Assembly (NCBI GenBank): GCA_963701325.1 | Contig: OY969604.1 | Coordinates: 3,286,001-3,350,000, forward strand | Source of the DNA: Bog-756 sp963701325 | Lineage (GTDB): Bacteria > Actinomycetota > Acidimicrobiia > Acidimicrobiales > RAAP-2 | DNA: 64,000 bases | Direction of reading: 5' to 3' | Shown here: piece after piece, positions 7,806-16,666 of the stretch | Numbering within the stretch: the stretch's first letter is position 1 | Layout: each line of letters starts with the position of its first letter | Position numbers and translations under genes: made by a program | The notes under the pieces: generated by a model | What the model saw: the letters and a program-made list of their open reading frames with translations, nothing else | The model's database searches: none | What the model was told of the DNA's origin: nothing

Positions 7806-8666
7806 CTAGCCGTGGACGGGTGGACGCGAGACAGCGAACATCGCGACGCAGCAGAGCACGGTGACCAGGGTCCAGGACCAGGCCGCGCGGGGAGTCGATC
7901 GCAGTGTGCTGATCGCCACCATGGCGGCCGCTGCCAGAGAGACCGCGAGCAGGGCGGAGCGTGCGGCCGGCTGGCTCCCCCCGAGTGCCCAGATGGTCAC
8001 CGCGCACGCGCCGAGCAGGAGGACGCCGGTGCGCAGGGCGCCGCCGGGACTCATCCGCTGGGGCAGCCCGGCGATGCCCGAGCGTGCGTCCCCCTCCCGA
8101 TCGGGCAGCGTGTTGATGAAGTGCGCACCGACCCCCAAGAGCGCGGTCGCCACCATGACCACCGGCCGTGGCCAGGGGTGCCCCGGGAGCCCGAGGGTGA
8201 CGAAGGCGGGCAGGAGTCCGAAGGACACCGCATAGGGGAGTGGACTGACCACGGTCGCCTTGACCCCGGCGTTGTAGGCCCAGGCAGAGGCGATCGCCAC
8301 CAGATGGACCAGAGCCGCCCGCCAGCCGGACAGCAGGGACAACGGGACCGAGGCCACCAGGGCGCAGAGGGCGGCGGTGCGGACGGTCGGTACGGTGATG
8401 AGGTCGGCCACGATCGGCTTGTCGGCCCGCCCGACCTGCCTGTCCCGCCCGGCGTCGAACCAGTCGTTGCTCCAGCCGGTCGAGAGCTGGCCGGCGAGGA
8501 CGGCGACGGCGACCGCGGCGCACCCGGCGGCACCGCGCCCCGCCAGTGCGGCGAGAGCGGTGGTCGCGGCGGTCACCGCCAGGGTCGGCTGCAGGTGGCA
8601 GGCCCGGATCAGGCCGAGCGCCGGCCGATCGGAGAGCACGGCCGATCGCCGACCATCGAGAGCCAC
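7806..8666 (-). CDS. UbiA-family prenyltransferase
   Basis: This 286-residue integral membrane protein has about eight hydrophobic segments and both aspartate-rich motifs of the UbiA superfamily: NDWFDAGRDRQVGRADKP (first motif, N-D-x-x-D-x-x-x-D, about residues 66-83) and DREGDARSG (second motif, about 190-198). These bind the Mg2+-diphosphate of a polyprenyl donor, which is transferred to an aromatic or quinone-like acceptor at the membrane. MenA- or UbiA-like and SCO-clade functions are all possible; no partner gene of quinone synthesis lies nearby to decide. The first methionine gives a normal length with a short cytosolic tail. Confidence 0.88.
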   Translation of the reverse strand: MALDGRRSAVLSDRPALGLIRACHLQPTLAVTAATTALAALAGRGAAGCAAVAVAVLAGQLSTGWSNDWFDAGRDRQVGRADKPIVADLITVPTVRTAALCALVASVPLSLLSGWRAALVHLVAIASAWAYNAGVKATVVSPLPYAVSFGLLPAFVTLGLPGHPWPRPVVMVATALLGVGAHFINTLPDREGDARSGIAGLPQRMSPGGALRTGVLLLGACAVTIWALGGSQPAARSALLAVSLAAAAMVAISTLRSTPRAAWSWTLVTVLCCVAMFAVSRPPVHG

Positions 8667-8761
8667 GGGCCACTCTACGCCCGCTCATCCGCGTCCCACC
8701 CGGTCGCTCCGGGGCGGTGCGTTCGCCCGAGACCGTCGCAGCGGTCTGGGACGATCCGGGG

Positions 8762-9424
8762 ATGCGGATGAGGGTCTTCCCGACGCTGGCCGGCCTGATG
8801 GTCGGCCTCTGCGCGTGCGGCACCCTCTCCGTCGTCTCCCCGAGGTCCCCGAGCGGTCCCCGCGAGACGCCGGTCACATCGGGACCGACAGCGGCGGCCG
8901 CTGACGCGGGACCGGCCGTTGCGCTCGCGGTCGGTCCCGGGCCGCTGGCCGTCTACACCGTGCAATCCCAGCCTCCACCCGGGTCCTGCCACTACTCCTA
9001 CGTCGGGCGGGATCCCCTCCCCGATCCGAGGTGCACTCCGGGCGCTGTCAGTCCCCAGGTCACCCAGGCCGACATCGGGTCGACCATCTGCCGGAGCGGG
9101 TATGCCTCGTCGGTCCGACCCCCCGAGCCCGTCACCGACGCGGAGAAGATCGCATCCGCCGCGGCCTACGGCTACACCGGGTCGTTCCGCACCGCGGAGT
9201 ACGACCACCTGGTCCCGCTCGAGCTCGGTGGCGACCCCAACGATCCGGTCAATCTGTGGGTCGAGCCCAACGACCTACCCGGCGCGACGTCGACCGTCAA
9301 CGGCAAGGACCTCCTCGAGGACCGGCTCAACCGTCTGGTGTGCTCGGGTCAGGTCTCGCTCGCGGCGGCTCAGCAGGCGATTGCGACCGACTGGGTGGCC
9401 GCTGACCGGCAGTACGTGGGCTGA
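8762..9424 (+). CDS. Putative secreted HNH-endonuclease-like lipoprotein
   Basis: The 220-residue product begins with a signal region ending LVGLCACG, a plausible though not ideal lipobox (Leu-Cys-Ala-Cys). After a Pro/Ala-rich linker, the C-terminal half has AEYDHLVPLELGGDPNDPVNLWVEPND. That Asp-His ... Gly-Gly ... Asn-Leu-Trp ... Asn pattern is the core of HNH/beta-beta-alpha-metal nucleases and is widespread in actinobacterial exported proteins. Four cysteines (CHYSY, RCTPG, TICRSG, LVCSG) could form disulfides. Activity is inferred; a non-nuclease role cannot be excluded. The ATG at 8762 is used because upstream frame is antisense to the UbiA gene. Confidence 0.75.
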   Translation: MRMRVFPTLAGLMVGLCACGTLSVVSPRSPSGPRETPVTSGPTAAAADAGPAVALAVGPGPLAVYTVQSQPPPGSCHYSYVGRDPLPDPRCTPGAVSPQVTQADIGSTICRSGYASSVRPPEPVTDAEKIASAAAYGYTGSFRTAEYDHLVPLELGGDPNDPVNLWVEPNDLPGATSTVNGKDLLEDRLNRLVCSGQVSLAAAQQAIATDWVAADRQYVG

Positions 9425-9500
9425 CCGACGGCTCGGCGCGGTCTCGACCGGACCCACCGGGTACCGTCGGCTGGTTGGTCGTGGTCGAGAGGAGTGACCG

Positions 9501-9971
9501 GTGGAGCTGTGGGAGCTGGTGGCCCGGGAGAGCATTCGTGACCTCGTGGCCAGGTACAACGCCAACGGCGATTCGGGCCGCTTCGACCAGATGCTCGCCG
9601 TCTTTGCCGCGGACGCCGTGCTCGAGCTGGTCTCGATGGAGGGGGACCTCCAACGGTTCGAGGGAGTCGAGCAGATGGCCGCACTGTTCACCGGGACCAA
9701 GTCCCGGTGGGATGGCGCGACGGAGGGGGATGCTCGGCCACACCACGTCCGGCACCTCGTGGGCACCCACCAGATCGACCTCCAGGATCGCGAGCACGCC
9801 CAGGGTCGGAGCTACTTCGTCGTGCTGATGGCGCACGGGGTCGACCACTGGGGCCGCTACCTGGACGACTACGGGGTGCGTGCCGGCGAATGGCTCATCA
9901 CCAGCCGGCGGGTTCTCACCGACGGGAGGACGGCGGGCGGGCGCGTCGACACCGACGCGACGCACCGCTAG
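9501..9971 (+). CDS. SnoaL/NTF2-like protein
   Basis: The 156-residue protein fits the SnoaL-like (NTF2-fold) family: an N-terminal helix ESIRDLVARYNANGDSGRFDQMLAVFAADAVLEL, then the strand pair FEGVEQMAALFTG, HHVRHLVGTHQIDL and a C-terminal sheet YLDDYGVRAGEWLITSRRVL. Members are small cone-shaped dimers with a hydrophobic pocket and act as cyclases, dehydratases, isomerases or ligand binders, so the fold alone does not give a reaction. The His-His pair and the Tyr/Asp in the helix may be catalytic. A good fit to the average family length supports the GTG start. Confidence 0.8.
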   Translation: MELWELVARESIRDLVARYNANGDSGRFDQMLAVFAADAVLELVSMEGDLQRFEGVEQMAALFTGTKSRWDGATEGDARPHHVRHLVGTHQIDLQDREHAQGRSYFVVLMAHGVDHWGRYLDDYGVRAGEWLITSRRVLTDGRTAGGRVDTDATHR

Positions 9972-10007
9972 GACGGGACCGCCCGCCGACGGGCAGTGCC
10001 GGGGAGG

Positions 10008-10443
10008 TCAGCCGGATGTGCCGTCGGGCCTGTCGAGGACCGCATAGGAGAGGGTGGCCGATGCCACCAGGTTCCGGTCGTCGCCCACGTCGATGACGTC
10101 CGATCGGATGACGACCGCCCGCCGGCCCCGCCGCAGGACCGTTGACAGCACCCGTGCCGGTCCGACCTTCACCGCGCTCGAGGAAGCGGATCTCCATGTC
10201 CGAGGCCACGATGTTCTCCGATCCTGCCGCCCGCACCGCGCACCCGGCGGCCCCGCACTCGATGAGGACTCCCATCAATCCACCGTGCAGACTCCCGTGT
10301 GGATTGACGACCTCGTCCCGCAGGTCCATCTCGAGCGAGGGGCCGGACACTGGATCGTCCACCTGGCGCATGAGCAGACTCGTGAGCAGGTGACGCGGTC
10401 CGACGTCCACGTAGTCCCCGTCAGCTCTGATCCTCTCGGCCAT
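10008..10443 (-). pseudogene. PaaI-like hotdog thioesterase, interrupted by an apparent +1 frameshift
   Basis: The N-terminal part reads MAERIRADGDYVDV ... NPHGSLHGGLMGVLIECGAA, in which the Asn-x-x-Gly-x-x-His-Gly-Gly motif is that of PaaI/YbgC-type hotdog acyl-CoA thioesterases. After MEIRFLER the frame turns arginine- and glycine-rich, while another frame continues the family sequence (VKVGPARVLSTVLRRGRRAVVI ... LVASATLSYAVL) to a stop at 10008. Removing one C near 10171-10182 restores FLERVKVGPARV. Either this is an assembly error or the gene is a recent pseudogene. An in-frame ATG at 10458 is an alternative start. Confidence 0.7.
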
Positions 10444-10639
10444 GTGCCGGATCCTCATCGACGTCGCGGGCGATCGCAGTCCGGTCGGACCGCCGGGTGA
10501 TCGTATCCGGCGCCCTCGCTCTCCTGCGCCACCGTGTTGGCGCGGCGGTGCGGCCGCCATCGACCTGAAGCCCCTCCCCGATAGGATCGAGTGGGATGCG
10601 GCGGGCTCTCGACGAGCTGGGGCGTCACGAGGGGAACGG

Positions 10640-11440
10640 ATGAAGCACCTGCGACTGATGGCGATTGCGGCAGCGGGGGTGGGCCTCGTCGGCTGCTCGT
10701 CGGCGAGCCCGCTGGCCACCGGGACCACCACCTCCACCACCGCGCGGACCGTCTCCGCCCCACCGACCACCGCCTCCACCACATCCACCGCACCGCGGAC
10801 GACCGCCTCCACCACACCGCAGACCACCGCCCCGCCTCCCACCACCACCGGGCCCGCCACCAAGGCGCTCCAGAAGGCGGAAAAGGCCGCGAGGGCGAGT
10901 GTGCAGCCCCTACTGCTCGAGGCGTCCGATCTCCCGAAGGGCTGGGCGGTCAACCGGTCCCGCTCGGCCTATCCGGTGAGTGCGTTCCCCAATCCGGCCA
11001 GCGACTCGCTCGTCGCGCTCTCCTACGCCCATGTCGCGTTCAGCATGCCGGGAGGTCTTCCCGGACTGACCGAGGAACTCGCCTCTGTCTACTCGCCGGC
11101 GGCGGGATTCTCGGTGACCCAGATCATCTACAACAACACGCCGACGTTCTCGATCACGATCGACGGACAGATCGCCAACGGCAGCATGCACCCGGTTGCC
11201 GCGCCCACCGAGGGTGCACAGAGCGCGGCATATGCGGCGACGATCGTCTCCGGCTCGCAGACGGTGCATCAGGGCATCATGATCGCCCAGAAGGGCAACT
11301 ACGTCGTGGGCGTCGCCCTCACCGAGTCCGGGACCGTGGACATGGGCGAGCTGCAGTCCTTCGTGGCCGAGGCGCTCGCCAAGCTGCCGACGACACCGCT
11401 CGACGCGACCGCGCCGACGGTGCCGGACGCCGACGGCTGA
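10640..11440 (+). CDS. Threonine-rich-linker lipoprotein
   Basis: The 266-residue product has a classic lipoprotein signal, MKHLRLMAIAAAGVGLVGC, with Cys19 as the acylation site. A linker of about 50 residues rich in Thr, Pro and Ser (TTTSTTARTVSAPPTT and similar) lifts the folded part off the membrane. The globular region from about residue 75 (LQKAEKAARASVQPLLLEASDLPKGW) resembles ligand-binding-like lipoproteins common in high-GC actinobacteria but has no motif I can name. A ribosome site (GGGGAACGG) precedes the ATG. It ends convergent with the phosphoesterase gene, 4 bp apart. Confidence 0.8.
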   Translation: MKHLRLMAIAAAGVGLVGCSSASPLATGTTTSTTARTVSAPPTTASTTSTAPRTTASTTPQTTAPPPTTTGPATKALQKAEKAARASVQPLLLEASDLPKGWAVNRSRSAYPVSAFPNPASDSLVALSYAHVAFSMPGGLPGLTEELASVYSPAAGFSVTQIIYNNTPTFSITIDGQIANGSMHPVAAPTEGAQSAAYAATIVSGSQTVHQGIMIAQKGNYVVGVALTESGTVDMGELQSFVAEALAKLPTTPLDATAPTVPDADG

Positions 11441-11446
11441 GCCGTC
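11432..11446. terminator. Small hairpin at a convergent gene junction
   Basis: A perfect 6-3-6 inverted repeat (GACGGC, loop TGA, GCCGTC) spans the stop codon of the lipoprotein gene and the stop of the convergent phosphoesterase gene. It could act as a bidirectional terminator, but it lacks T-tracts and is short, so this is tentative. Confidence 0.3.
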
Positions 11447-12943
11447 ACCCTCCGGGCGTCGAGGCCGGACCCGGGGCCGGGTTGAGGGGCAGGATCATCG
11501 GCGCGCTGGGCGTCTGGTTGAAGTTGAAGTCCTCAGCAACGTTGCCGAGGATGGACTCGTTCTCCCGGACGTCCGGACGGGGGTCGGGCCGGCCGTCGGT
11601 CGCCGGGTCGATGCGCTCCCCGCCGAGGAAGTCGTCCTCGATGAACTTGAGATAGGCGTCATCGCTCAGCGTCTGATGGTCGATGTACCCCTTCTTGGCG
11701 TAGGGGCTGATGATGAGGCTCGGGACGCGCAATCCGTAGCCGTCTCCGTCGACCGTGGGGGGCGCGACGTTGTCGTAGAAGCCCCCCACTCGTCCCAGGT
11801 GAGGAAGATCGCAGTGGAGTCCCACTCGGGCCCGCTCTCGGCGGCGTTGATGATATTGGTGACGTAGGCCTGCCCCTCATGGATCCCACCGAGCTGGGGG
11901 TGCTCGGAGTTGGGCCCGCTGGGTTCGATCCAGGAGACGGTCGGCAGGGTCCCTTTCGAGGCGGCCGCGAAGTACTGACTCTGAGGCACCACGTTCGAGA
12001 TCTGGTTGTTCGCCTGGACGTCCGAGAAGATCGGTAGTGGGTCCCAGATGCCGGGCGTCTGGTACTTCGCCTTACCAGAGCATTGAGTCCCGTCGATGCA
12101 GTCGACCTTGGTGCCGTTCTCGATGTAGTACCGCCAGGTCACGTGGTGCGTGTAGAGGAGATCGGTGATATCCGTCCACGACGAGTGGATGCTCGACTTG
12201 CCGGTGGCGAGCGCGTCCCCGACTGCTGTCCCCTCCTGGTCCGGCGAGGAGGGCCCGATGATGTTGTTGACGCAGCTCGAAGCCGCAGACGTCGAGCAAG
12301 AAGCCGACCAGCCCGAGACCAGGTACAGGTGCTGGGGAAGGCTCCACCCCAACGAGGCCGTGAAGAAGTGGTCGTCGAGTGCGTAGTTCTCGGCGTAGGC
12401 CCAGTAGTTGGGGATCTCCCTCGCGTCCTCGTAGCCCATCACGTCGGTCGGGTAGACGAACTGCTCGGCGGAGGCGACGAACCCGTCCATCTTGCCCCCG
12501 TCCTCGACGGTCGGGATGCAGGAGTCACCGTGGCAGCCCCCGAGGTCGGTGTCGGAAGGGTTGTTGTACGGCTTGTCGCAGCCCTTTGTCACCGGATCGG
12601 GAACGCAGACCGTGAACTGACCGTTAGCCGCCGGGATGCCGTCTGCTTTCGGGTAGGTCCCGAAGTAGTCGTCGAACGACCGGTTCTCCTGCATGATCAC
12701 GATCACATGCTTGATCTTGTGGATGGCCGTCGGCGTGCCATCGGGAAGTGTGGACGAGGTCTCGGCGACCGCGTTCCGCGACAGCGCAACCACTGAGTGT
12801 GCTCGGGCTGTCCGCGTGCTCGGCGCCTTGCCTGCTGCGCCCGCGACACCCGGGCTCACCAGAGAGGCCCCGCATGTCGCTGCCCCGACGAGCACGGCAG
12901 CCGTAGCCGCCGCTACGCGGACGTGTCGCGAGTTCCTCATCAT
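11445..12943 (-). pseudogene. Secreted phosphoesterase (acid phosphatase/phospholipase C family) with a frameshift at a C6 tract
   Basis: The product, about 499 residues if repaired, has a signal peptide after the ATG at 12943 (GCAGG ribosome site) and belongs to the phosphoesterase family of AcpA and phospholipase C. It shows the metal-site start IKHVIVIMQENRSFDDYFGTYP, then LPQHLYLVSGWSASC, SWIEPSGPNSEHP and STAIFLTWDEWG. At that point the frame breaks. The expected continuation GFYDNVAPPTVDGDGYGLRVPSLIISPYA lies in the next frame and ends at 11445. The break falls in six C bases at 11782-11787, and seven would restore W-G-G-F-Y-D. Function if intact: hydrolysis of extracellular phosphomonoesters or phospholipids. 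Confidence 0.85.
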
Positions 12944-13164
12944 CACCTGCCCCCCTTCGGGGTTCAAACTAACCCATCCGGCGGCAATCCTGCCACTGTC
13001 GAGCGCAACCGTAGCAAGTCCGACCGGAGACTGCGCGTGCACCGGAGCCGCCGCTGAACCGCGGAAATTCGCAGCGCGCGCAGGTGACAAGCCAACGTCA
13101 GGTGTGAGAGGGTGGGCAGTCGATTCCTGGTTTGCCGTTCGTTTCTGTGAGGGGGTACGAAGGG

Positions 13165-15081
13165 GTGAAACGCAATCGGGTCGCGGGAGGATCGGTGTCG
13201 TCGCACCCCCGGTGGCGCCGCGTGACGCGCTTCTGGGCTGCGCTGGTCGCACTGGTCGGGCTCCTCGCCGGCGGAGCGTCGCTTCTCGGATCTCCGGTTC
13301 CTTCCGCCGCGGCCTCGCCCTCCCCATGGACGATCGTGCCGACCCCCAACCCGGGAGCGATCGAGTACTTCCTCTACGACGTGTCCTGCACCAGCTGGAC
13401 CCACTGCATCGCAGTCGGGGCGGCCGAGAACAGCTCGCACGTGCTCGGCACGCTCATCGAGGAGTGGAACGGGACCCAATGGTCCCTCATGACCAGCCCC
13501 GATTCGGGCAGTGGCGACAACTACCTCAACGGCGTGTCGTGCTCCGACGCGACCGACTGCGTTGCTGTGGGCTTCGACTACGCCACGCCTGGCTCACTGA
13601 CCCAGACCCTCGTCGAGACCTGGGACGGCACCAGTTGGTCGATCGCGACGAGCCCCGACGTGGGCAGCGGCGACAACCTGCTCACCGGGGTGTCCTGCTC
13701 CGATCCGACTGAGTGCACGGCGGTGGGCTCCTCGTACAGCTCGGCGGGGGCGTGGCGGACACTCGTCGAGTCCTGGAACGGCACCACCTGGACCGCCGCC
13801 ACGAGCCCCGACGTTGGCAGCGGCGACAACATGCTCGCCGGGGTGTCCTGTCCCGACGCGACCGACTGCGTTGCGGTGGGATCCTCGACCAGATCGACCG
13901 GCGTGTCGCAGACGCTCATCGAGTCCTGGGACGGAACCACCTGGACCACCGCCACGAGCCCCGACCCGGAAGCGGCGGACAACACGCTGTCCGCCGTCTC
14001 CTGCGCGAGCTCGGCGAGCTGCCTGGCCGTGGGCACTGGGAGCCCGACCGCCAGCACGCTGAGCGACCAGCAGACCCTGGTCGAGAGCTGGGACGGAACG
14101 AGCTGGACAGCCGCCACCAGCCCCAACCCGGGCGACGTGACGAACTTCTTGACGGGAGTCTCGTGCACGGGCGTCGACCAGTGCCAGGCGGTGGGCGCCT
14201 TCTCCGACTCCGGCAGTGCCAACTATCCGCCCAATACCACCCAGACGATGGTGGTCACCTGGGACGGAACGAACGTCAGCGTCGTCCCGAGCCCACAGAA
14301 GGGAACTGCGTCGAACTTCCCCGAGGGTCTGTCCTGCGTCGCCGCGAGTAGTTGTGTGATGGCCGGATGGAACGACGTGGCCGGGAACACGGGCAACGAC
14401 AATGAGGTGGCGTTGGTCGAGATGGCGAGCGGCGGCACGACCGCGACGACCGTCCATCCGTCGGTGGCGCCGTCCTCAGCGATCGTCAACCACCGCGTCA
14501 CGTACGCAGCTTCGGTCACCCCGGCGTCGGGACCGGGCACCCCGACCGGCGGGGTGACCTTCACCATCGGATCGACCGACCTCTGCTCCGCCACATTGGT
14601 GGACGGCTCGGGATCCTGCACGTCGACGGGCGCACCGGTGAGTGCGGACACCGTCGTCGCGACCTACGTCGGTGACCCGACGTACACGTGGTCGTCGGCA
14701 ACCGCGAACCTCACTGTCACCTACGCAAACCCGAAGGTGACCTGCGCGAAGCTTGGCGGGAGGGCCACGGCGACGGTCACCCTGAGCTCGTGCACGCCGA
14801 CCTCGGCCACCAACGCGTCCGCCAGCGGCTCGGGGTCGGTGCTGACCTCGGGTGGGGCCATCACGTGGAAGACGAGCGGCGGTACCACCATCGCGCGGTG
14901 GAGCTCCTCGTCGCCGGGTAGGGGAACCTGCGCCACCTCGTTGACGGAGCACGAGCTCTCGGGCGTGGTCACCGGCGGGACCTCGACGTACACGAGGAAG
15001 GGCGACCCGGTCTCGATCGACCTCTGCCAAGGGCCGGAGGGCGCAGTGAGCCTCGCGCCGTCCACCACGGCCAAGATTTGA
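13165..15081 (+). CDS. Secreted seven-repeat (VSC-x5-C) propeller-like protein with Ig-like and C-terminal domain
   Basis: A 638-residue exported protein. A signal sequence (FWAALVALVGLLAGGASLL, cleavage near PSAAA) precedes seven repeats of about 50 residues. Each repeat has VSC-x5-C-x-AVG, then TL-E-x-WDGT-x-W and a SP-x-x-G tail, consistent with a seven-bladed beta-propeller with one disulfide per blade. A bacterial Ig-like (Big-type) domain follows (TTATTVHPSVAPS to ATANLTV), then a Cys-containing module ending ITWKTSGGT. That module resembles the protein encoded at 34826. The GTG at 13165 is the likely start; TTG at 13132 is possible. Its stop overlaps the next gene's ATG (TGATG), so the two are translationally coupled. 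Function is unknown; surface or matrix binding is likely. Confidence 0.85.
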   Translation: MKRNRVAGGSVSSHPRWRRVTRFWAALVALVGLLAGGASLLGSPVPSAAASPSPWTIVPTPNPGAIEYFLYDVSCTSWTHCIAVGAAENSSHVLGTLIEEWNGTQWSLMTSPDSGSGDNYLNGVSCSDATDCVAVGFDYATPGSLTQTLVETWDGTSWSIATSPDVGSGDNLLTGVSCSDPTECTAVGSSYSSAGAWRTLVESWNGTTWTAATSPDVGSGDNMLAGVSCPDATDCVAVGSSTRSTGVSQTLIESWDGTTWTTATSPDPEAADNTLSAVSCASSASCLAVGTGSPTASTLSDQQTLVESWDGTSWTAATSPNPGDVTNFLTGVSCTGVDQCQAVGAFSDSGSANYPPNTTQTMVVTWDGTNVSVVPSPQKGTASNFPEGLSCVAASSCVMAGWNDVAGNTGNDNEVALVEMASGGTTATTVHPSVAPSSAIVNHRVTYAASVTPASGPGTPTGGVTFTIGSTDLCSATLVDGSGSCTSTGAPVSADTVVATYVGDPTYTWSSATANLTVTYANPKVTCAKLGGRATATVTLSSCTPTSATNASASGSGSVLTSGGAITWKTSGGTTIARWSSSSPGRGTCATSLTEHELSGVVTGGTSTYTRKGDPVSIDLCQGPEGAVSLAPSTTAKI

Positions 15082-16565
15082 TGACACTCGGACGGCTGTC
15101 ATCCGGATCACCCTTGGGTCTCCGGCAGATCTCCGGCCGGACCTTGCGACGGCTCCGGTGGTCGGGGCTGCTCGCGGTGCTGCTGGCTGCGGTCGCGTTC
15201 GGTGTGACCTCGCCACAGGCATCAGCGACCACGCCGATCTCGATCAAGACCACTCCCGCGTTGTCGCCGTCGTTCAAGTCGACGATCTACGACTACGCGG
15301 TCCGGTGCTCCGGCTCGGCTACCACCACCATCGCCACCACCGGTACCGGGACAGTCACGATCGGCGGCAAATCGTACCGGCAACCGGCTGTGGTGAAGGC
15401 GAGCCTCAAGGTCAACCAGGCTGTGTACGTCAGCGAGGGTGGGCACAACTACACCATCCGGTGCCTTCCGGCCGACTTCCCGACCTACAAGGTGACCATC
15501 GACGGGACCCCCCAGGCTCATGGCTATCTGGTGGCACCGACGGGCGGTGGCGGCGGTCCAGCCTCTGACTACGTGATCGCCTTCGACAACCACGGGGTGC
15601 CGGTCTGGTGGTACCAGGACACCAGTTCGCCGATCAACGCCGCCTTCTATGGCCCCGGCCAGATCGGATGGTGGACGGGCGACGCCTTCACGGGCGGTGT
15701 GTACACCATCCGCAACCTCGACGGCGCAGTCGAGACGACCGTCGGGACGCCGGGTACCGGGCTCGATCTCCATGATTTCCAGGTCCTGCCCAACGGGGAC
15801 TATCTGACCATCAAGGACGTCAGTTCGACCACGGACCTCTCCTCGTGGGGCCTCTCCTCCACGGCCGCGGTGGTGGACGACGTGATCATCGAACTCAACC
15901 CGCAGGGACAGGTGGTCTGGAGCTGGGACACACTTGCCCACATAGACCTGGCCACGGAGAACGCCAATTGGCACGACGTCGTCAATTGGCCCAACTTGGG
16001 ACTCAACGCGATCCACATGAACTCCATCCAGGAGGTCGGCAACCAGATCATCATGAGCGCCCGGGACCTGGATGCGGTCTACGACATCGACAAGACCACC
16101 GGCAACATCATCTGGAAGCTCGGGGGCACCACGACCCCACAGAGCCTGACGGTGGTCGGCAACACCTACCCGCAGGTCTTCTCTGCGCAGCACGACGCTC
16201 GTCGCCTCGCCGACGGCTCGATCACCGTTCAGGACAACGCATCACAGGAGACCGGGGCCGCGACACGGGCGCTCCGGTTCACCATCGACACCGCCACCCA
16301 CACCGCGACGATTGTCGAAGACGTCACGGACCCGATGCATCCGCACAACAGCTACTGCTGCGGGAGCGCCAACAAGCTACCGGGAGGCAATTGGCTCGTC
16401 GACTGGGGCAACGGCAATTATGTGGCCGAGCTCACTCCCCAGGGCGTGCCACAGATCTACATCAACTACTGGCCCTACACCTCCTATCGGGCTGTCGCGG
16501 TGCCGGACTCCTCCCTCACCCTCAGCCACGGGATGGACGCTCGGTTCCCTCCGCTCCACCTCTAG
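15081..16565 (+). CDS. Secreted arylsulfotransferase-like (ASST family) protein
   Basis: The 494-residue protein starts at an ATG overlapping the previous stop. A Tat- or Sec-like N-terminus (RRLRWSGLLAVLLAAVAFG) is followed by a beta-rich domain and an ASST-type propeller. Typical segments are YVIAFDNHGVPVWWYQD, GLDLHDFQVLPNGDYL, IIELNPQGQVVWSWD, HMNSIQEVGNQIIMSARDLDAVYDIDKTTGNIIWKLGG and SAQHDARRLADGSI. The His residues in LHDF, IHMNS and QHDAR match the catalytic or binding His of PAPS-independent arylsulfotransferases, which move sulfate between phenols. It may instead be a non-enzymatic propeller. Coupling to the seven-repeat protein suggests the two work together outside the cell. Confidence 0.85.
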   Translation: MTLGRLSSGSPLGLRQISGRTLRRLRWSGLLAVLLAAVAFGVTSPQASATTPISIKTTPALSPSFKSTIYDYAVRCSGSATTTIATTGTGTVTIGGKSYRQPAVVKASLKVNQAVYVSEGGHNYTIRCLPADFPTYKVTIDGTPQAHGYLVAPTGGGGGPASDYVIAFDNHGVPVWWYQDTSSPINAAFYGPGQIGWWTGDAFTGGVYTIRNLDGAVETTVGTPGTGLDLHDFQVLPNGDYLTIKDVSSTTDLSSWGLSSTAAVVDDVIIELNPQGQVVWSWDTLAHIDLATENANWHDVVNWPNLGLNAIHMNSIQEVGNQIIMSARDLDAVYDIDKTTGNIIWKLGGTTTPQSLTVVGNTYPQVFSAQHDARRLADGSITVQDNASQETGAATRALRFTIDTATHTATIVEDVTDPMHPHNSYCCGSANKLPGGNWLVDWGNGNYVAELTPQGVPQIYINYWPYTSYRAVAVPDSSLTLSHGMDARFPPLHL

Positions 16566-16666
16566 AAGGCCCCGCCAGGGTCCGCGCCGGTCGCAGGCGC
16601 TGACAGGGCCGCAAGACCCCTGACCGCAATCCTCGCAGGCGATGCCCCATCAGCCGGCGTGCCCCG

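Noticed and set aside
7144..8771. Plus-strand open frames opposite the SRAP and UbiA genes
   Set aside because: Composition is antisense-like and no ribosome site is present.
8762..9424. Interpretation as a toxin of an interbacterial system
   Set aside because: The HNH-like motif is present but no immunity gene, secretion tag or toxin repeats are adjacent.
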